From Hydnum rufescens UP504 (Eukaryota; Basidiomycota; Agaricomycetes; Cantharellales; Hydnaceae): a stretch of DNA of 64,000 nt. How positions within the stretch are numbered: position 1 is the stretch's first letter; each line of letters begins with the position of its first letter. Positions 59,985 through 64,000 of this stretch are shown here, piece by piece. The stretch covers positions 62,001 through 126,000 of the forward strand of contig MU128996.1 of the NCBI GenBank assembly GCA_014904985.1, given 5' to 3'. Below the pieces are notes generated by a model that worked only from the letters and a program-made list of their open reading frames with translations, had not been told where the DNA came from and did not search any database. The position numbers were made by a program, and so were the translations under genes.

Positions 59985-61801
59985 ATGTGTGCTAATCTCA
60001 GTCTGTTTACCCTTCCTCATGAGATACTTACTCGAATTTTTGCCCTTCTCGAGGGACGTCACATTGCCAGATGCAGTGCGGTGAGTCGTCCCTCATTTTA
60101 CCTGTTCTCGATCCTTGGATGTTGAATGCCTTTAAGGTATGTTCTTACTTCAAGGATATCGTTGGATGTTCGGCTGTACTGCAATACTTCATCAAACTGG
60201 ACATGTTCGGCTATCTCGATGTTTCAGGGTCTGTTGATGTGCCTGCTATCTCCGCCACGCGCCTAAGTCAACTTGGGAGGCACATCGACGCCTGGAATAA
60301 ATTAGACTGGATGGAATCTCACATTCGTGTTCCGTTCCAGTATGAAGACTTCGGCATACTCTGTCAAGGAATCATTGCAATGTTCAACCTTAAGAGTGTG
60401 TGCTGCATCCAGCTTCCACATCTCATGCGAGGCATTCAATTCCGGACATGGACGCTGGGGGATTTTTCATTCCCTATCTATCAAATCGAAATCGATCCAA
60501 GTAATAATCTTCTTGTGGTGATGTCCAGGCAAGTACCTTGGCCAATTAGGAACCATTCTACTGTTAAACTGGCTTTGAGCTTATAGGCAGTTTGTGGAAC
60601 AGGATACTAGTCAGAGTGTCACTCTCCATCTCCTCACGCTTTCCGATAAAAGCCCGCATCCAAGAGCTGCAAGTCACGTTCTTTTCTCGGCCCTTATAGG
60701 CTTGCTGTACCCAGTGGTCCGAGTCATGGGTCGCTTGCTCGGAGCCACGTTGGACCATGACTTGAGATTAGAAATATGGGACTGGATAACTGGTCAAAAA
60801 ATGACGGTGTGTGCAAGCTATTCCCTCCATCACCGTCGGACGCTTAGCATTCTCGATTATCCTATGCCTCCAGGTGTTAGACCTGAGAAATGCGGATCAC
60901 TTCACCCGCAATTGTTTTACTTTCGAATTCTTAACTGCCACATCCATTGTGGCTGCGCAGCAAGGGGTCCTTGAAGTCTATGAGATTCGCACGGAAACCC
61001 CTGGGGCCCCACTTGTCCACACAGCATCACTTTGCATGCCGTGTCCGAATCTTGATGAATGTCTTTCAAGTGTTTGGATCGGCGGGATTCACGTTTGTCA
61101 CACGGTATTGATCACGGAAACCTCTCGGACCGTTCGTTGTTTCCTTCTTCCTTCCGGTTTGCTGGGGATAGTTCATATCTTACGATCCACTGGTGTGCTC
61201 ATGGAGGTAACTCCTACGAGTGGGTGAGGGCCAAATTCCATGTTCCTCTCTCTTCCCTCCGTCGCTCTGCCTTACATGGAGACGCTTTGGCGATACCCTG
61301 GGAAGCCTGGTCAAATGGTGTCTATTTCGACAATGATGCTAAAATGGATTACCGGATGAGTGGAGGGCGACTCATATACTTCACGCACTCCGTCGACCTC
61401 GATTCGCGTTGTCACGTGTCCCTCTTCGACCTCAATCGGTCTAGAACTGGTAGGCTGGGTGGGACAAGTGCAGATCCATGCACAGACCATGCGCCACTTC
61501 ATGTGATAAAATCAGATCTCTTGCGTGGTGAAATAAGGATGGAGCATCCCCATCCTGTCCATCTCGCCTCTCGATCTTTCAGCTTGGACGGTTCCATCTT
61601 CCCCCCAGGCATGGTTTGCGACGAAGAGCACATGGTATTTTGGGCAGTATGTTACATGTTCGTTCGCCGTTGCTGAACCGCTTTACTGATTCCTCTAAAC
61701 TCAAGCTTCAATGCCCTGTGGTGACGACCGGGGAGGAAGCTGAGGAAGAAGATGAGGATGTGCCTTATGTGAATAAATTGATCATATTAACCATGTTGTA
61801 A
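59985..61801 (+). CDS. F-box protein copy F3 (one apparent frameshift)
   Basis: This is the best preserved of the three F-box genes. Start ATG 59985 (MCANLSLFTLPHEILTRIF), F-box with LLEGRHIARCSA, an intron at about 60079-60135, then VCSYFKDIVG. The body reads LGRHIDAWNKLDWMESHI, IEIDPSNNLLVVMSR, an intron to about 60590, LEIWDWITGQKMT, an intron to about 60872, VLDLRNADHF, then VLEVYEIRTETPGAP. One base is missing near 61087 compared with F1. Frame resumes with GDSSYLTIHWC and VSLFDLNRSRTGRLG. The last intron (about 61649-61708) precedes the ending VPYVNKLIILTML with TAA at 61799-61801. The likely role is a substrate adaptor of an SCF ubiquitin ligase; the target is unknown. The single indel may be a base-call error. 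Confidence 0.65.
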
Positions 61802-62071
61802 TGGGCACATTGATGAGGCAAGACAAGTGAGTGCACGGGAGTCCATGGCAGGATTGCCAGTTGACACATTAACTATCTCTCCAGAGAATCTTACGTCAAT
61901 GATGTTTCCTCGGGCGATAGAATCTAGGGTTCACCCATCCCAAAGAATTCGCATGTGATTTAGCTATACCGAGAATTCTGGGGTTCGCACATACACATTT
62001 GCAATGCATGGTGGGTTATGAATCTACCCCATCTACTATCCAAAAATTACGATCAACACCGAGAGGGTGCA

Positions 62072-64000
62072 TTACAGAGGAGGGGTGCGACATTTGCGAC
62101 GATGACAAGTGACACTTCCATATTTCGCCCCCTTGTAAAGGAGAACACATCGAACCCCTGTGCCCCAATGAAAAATAGCATCAGTCCTGTAGCATTCGTA
62201 GCAGAGGCAGGAGATCGTCTCACCTGCGCTATCTGGACGAAAGCCAGGCCAAAGATACACGTCAGTCATTACAACATTCCTCCCACGATACTTGTACCCA
62301 CCGAAGCAAAATTCCCAAACGGCGAGGCCTCCACTCGCTCCAGGAAGCTCGGGTATGTCCTAAGGTCCACACGAGAACGGCACAGTTCCTCCCCTTCCTC
62401 TTGATCGAAATACCGCCTGAGCTGGTCACCATTCGAGGTGTAAAGCACTAGCTCGAAGATATAGATCTGAATAATTGACAGTGGTGAGCGTGGACCACTC
62501 AATAGAATGCTCCCTATCGAAGGCAGAAATATACACCATACCGCGAAGAGCAAAATTTCCTCAGTCGGAGCTCGCCCCGATCTCCCTTCGTGACACCGGC
62601 TCCTTTTCTAGCAATGTATTCCACTCTAGAATATCAAAACACAAGTTTGAGTTCCAAGCGTTGACCATAAGGAGCCATCCCCATTGGCCTGTGCCCACAG
62701 AACCCCGCAACATTCCTGATGTACACCGGTCTCATTGTCCTGTCCTCCCGTTCAGCGGGCAGGGTAGCACATCTGAACACATTATAGGGTTGAATTACAG
62801 AAGAGACGAGGGTGCCGGTGCCGAATCGAGCCCCACCACCGACACGACACTGGGTATCTGTCGGCCAGACGGACGGCGGACACAACACTGGAACTGAATT
62901 GTTCCTATAAGAAAAGGACAGATAGGTCACTCTGAGAAACGGAGGTGGAAATAAATGCGACGAACAGTTATGCGTTGAAATAGATACTCGTTCGTGGAAA
63001 ACCCGCCGAAGAGAAGTAATTTATCTAGGGGCACTTTGGAAGCCCGCACGTGAGCCGCGATAGAATAAAGGACCTGGATAGAACAGAAAATCATCTCGGT
63101 ATGATGATTCTTCGAAATGAGAAAAGGACTCACTTGTTCAACAATAGGATCAAACACCCCGCAGCGGAGAACGTCCCTAGGGATGACTAACTCGCCGTGG
63201 CCGAGGACAGCAGAGGGGTCATCTATAACAGCATTCAGTTAATGCGAATACCAGCGACAGCCAATGCAGCTCACGCAAATCTTCAGCATGAAGGCATCGA
63301 AATCGAAGCAGCTTTATATCATCCTCACGGCCTTAATAATTCAACTTCTCTGATCGCGAGAATGAGCGCACGAAGTGTTGAAAGACGTGGGCGACGGATG
63401 GGATACAAATCAGCCGCATACACACTGTATGTACCGTAAATATATATAGGGGTTTGGGGGCGATAGATCGCCGAGGATGACACTGCGGGCTCAACAGCAA
63501 GCGCAGATAAGGCATTTCCGTATTTCCAGCTGACTTTGGTCAGTTGCTACCCCTAACGGTGCGTCAGTGCCTCCGTTGTGCACCGTCGGCGCCTCCGACA
63601 CTTGGTCGGTACCTCCGAAACTGGGGCCGATCAGACTCGGCTGCGGACTTACTCCGCCAACACGAAGTGCGCTAGGCTTTCCAGAACCAGATGAACCGGG
63701 TGAGCAGCGAGACGTGCCTGAACGAGCTACCGAAACGTGAGTCTAAATAAAGATCCACAATAAGATCTAGAGCGTGGAGCGGCGTCAGCGATTTCAGGGG
63801 CTCCAGAGGCACCCAGGATAGTGTACGTAGCCAAGTCCTAAAAATCTTACGTAAGGATGTGCCAGAGGTGGATACTTGAGAACGTACGACTGAGACACCA
63901 CCAGCATCACATATCGTGAGGCTCTGGTCCCGCTGGAATTTGAAGGCAGATGAAAGGACCTAATGAAGTACGGAAGCCCTATGCAATGTATGCGTGTTGG
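62072..64000 (-). pseudogene. Hsp70-like ATPase copy 2, cut by a solo LTR and by the window edge
   Basis: This is a second copy of the minus-strand Hsp70-like gene, convergent with F-box copy F3. From the window edge it shows LTICDAGG near 63905, then the exon with HFVRSFSRSEKL, which is interrupted by a 287-bp solo LTR at 63376-63662. Downstream are CGVFDPIVEQV, LLLFGGFSTNEYLFQR (about 63040-62985), VYIRNVAGFCG, LVLYTSNGDQLRRYFDQEE (about 62455-62400), and the end near 62072. The insertion is within a coding exon, so the product cannot be complete. The 5' part lies beyond the window. Confidence 0.7.
63376..63662. mobile_element. Solo LTR, 287 bp, in Hsp70-like copy 2
   Basis: The ends are TGTTGAAAG and CGCCAACA, again TGTTG...CAACA. 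A 5-bp direct repeat, CGAAG, flanks it at 63371-63375 and 63663-63667. The intact gene at about 52315 shows the uninterrupted site GCGCACGAAGTGCGC. A TATATATAGG box lies at about 63440, fitting an LTR promoter. Its sequence differs from the 175-bp LTR at 23821, so it belongs to another retrotransposon family. Transcription would run left to right if that box is real. Confidence 0.85.

Noticed and set aside
60530..60600. GC-AG intron shared by the F-box copies (GCAAGT donor)
   Set aside because: In F3 and F2 an ordinary GT donor a few bases on, with a shifted acceptor, gives almost the same protein, and in F1 only the GT version keeps frame. The evidence does not favour GC-AG.

Overview
The window reads as nuclear DNA of a basidiomycete, most likely an Agaricomycete. 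Genes are broken by many 45-85 nt GT-AG introns. The recognisable families are ones expanded in that class: TKL-type kinases with an HGDLKG catalytic loop, F-box proteins with the LP.EIL...LLEG....RC signature, Hsp70/actin-fold ATPases, an alpha-kinase and a fungal DDE integrase. Nothing looks bacterial. No rRNA, tRNA or CRISPR was seen. A run of 931 N (21178-22108) shows this is a draft assembly.

Region 1 (1-47400) is an array of a repeated module. Seven copies (A-G) of one kinase gene lie head-to-tail on the + strand, starting before base 1 and at about 3995, 10171, 17833, 31946, 36280 and 44014. Comparing copies gives a 10-exon gene: an unknown N-terminal region, a Pro/Ser/Thr-rich linker, a TKL-like kinase domain and a conserved C-terminal tail. 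Copies E and G keep an unbroken kinase domain; A, B, C, D and F carry frameshifts or stops. Between kinases lie a downstream flank and two minus-strand gene families of unknown function, here called X and Y. Y is head-to-head with the next kinase. X and Y are absent between A and B; X is absent between E and F. Comparing copies also exposes younger insertions: a 175-bp solo LTR, a 323-bp MITE with 16-bp inverted ends, and a foldback element.

Region 2 (25772-31043), inside the array, is a 5.27-kb transposon with 6-bp target duplications (GACAGT) and inverted repeats of about 440 bp. It carries two convergent genes: an apparently intact 647-aa alpha-kinase with two N-terminal zinc ribbons, and a DDE integrase broken by a frameshift and a stop codon. 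I consider it the most interesting object here.

Region 3 (47400-64000) holds convergent pairs of an F-box gene (+) and an Hsp70-like ATPase gene (-). There are three F-box copies (48698, 57720, 59985), one nearly complete Hsp70-like gene (50972-53956), a second cut by a 287-bp solo LTR and running off the window, and remnants between them. The first F-box copy has an expanded acidic minisatellite in its last exon. The Hsp70-like protein begins MGCSCSC, a possible lipid-anchor signal.

Kinases, F-box adaptors and Hsp70-like ATPases are all gene families that expand and decay quickly in mushrooms-type fungi. The window looks like a recombination-prone, transposon-rich accessory region. That the families act in one pathway is not shown by the sequence.
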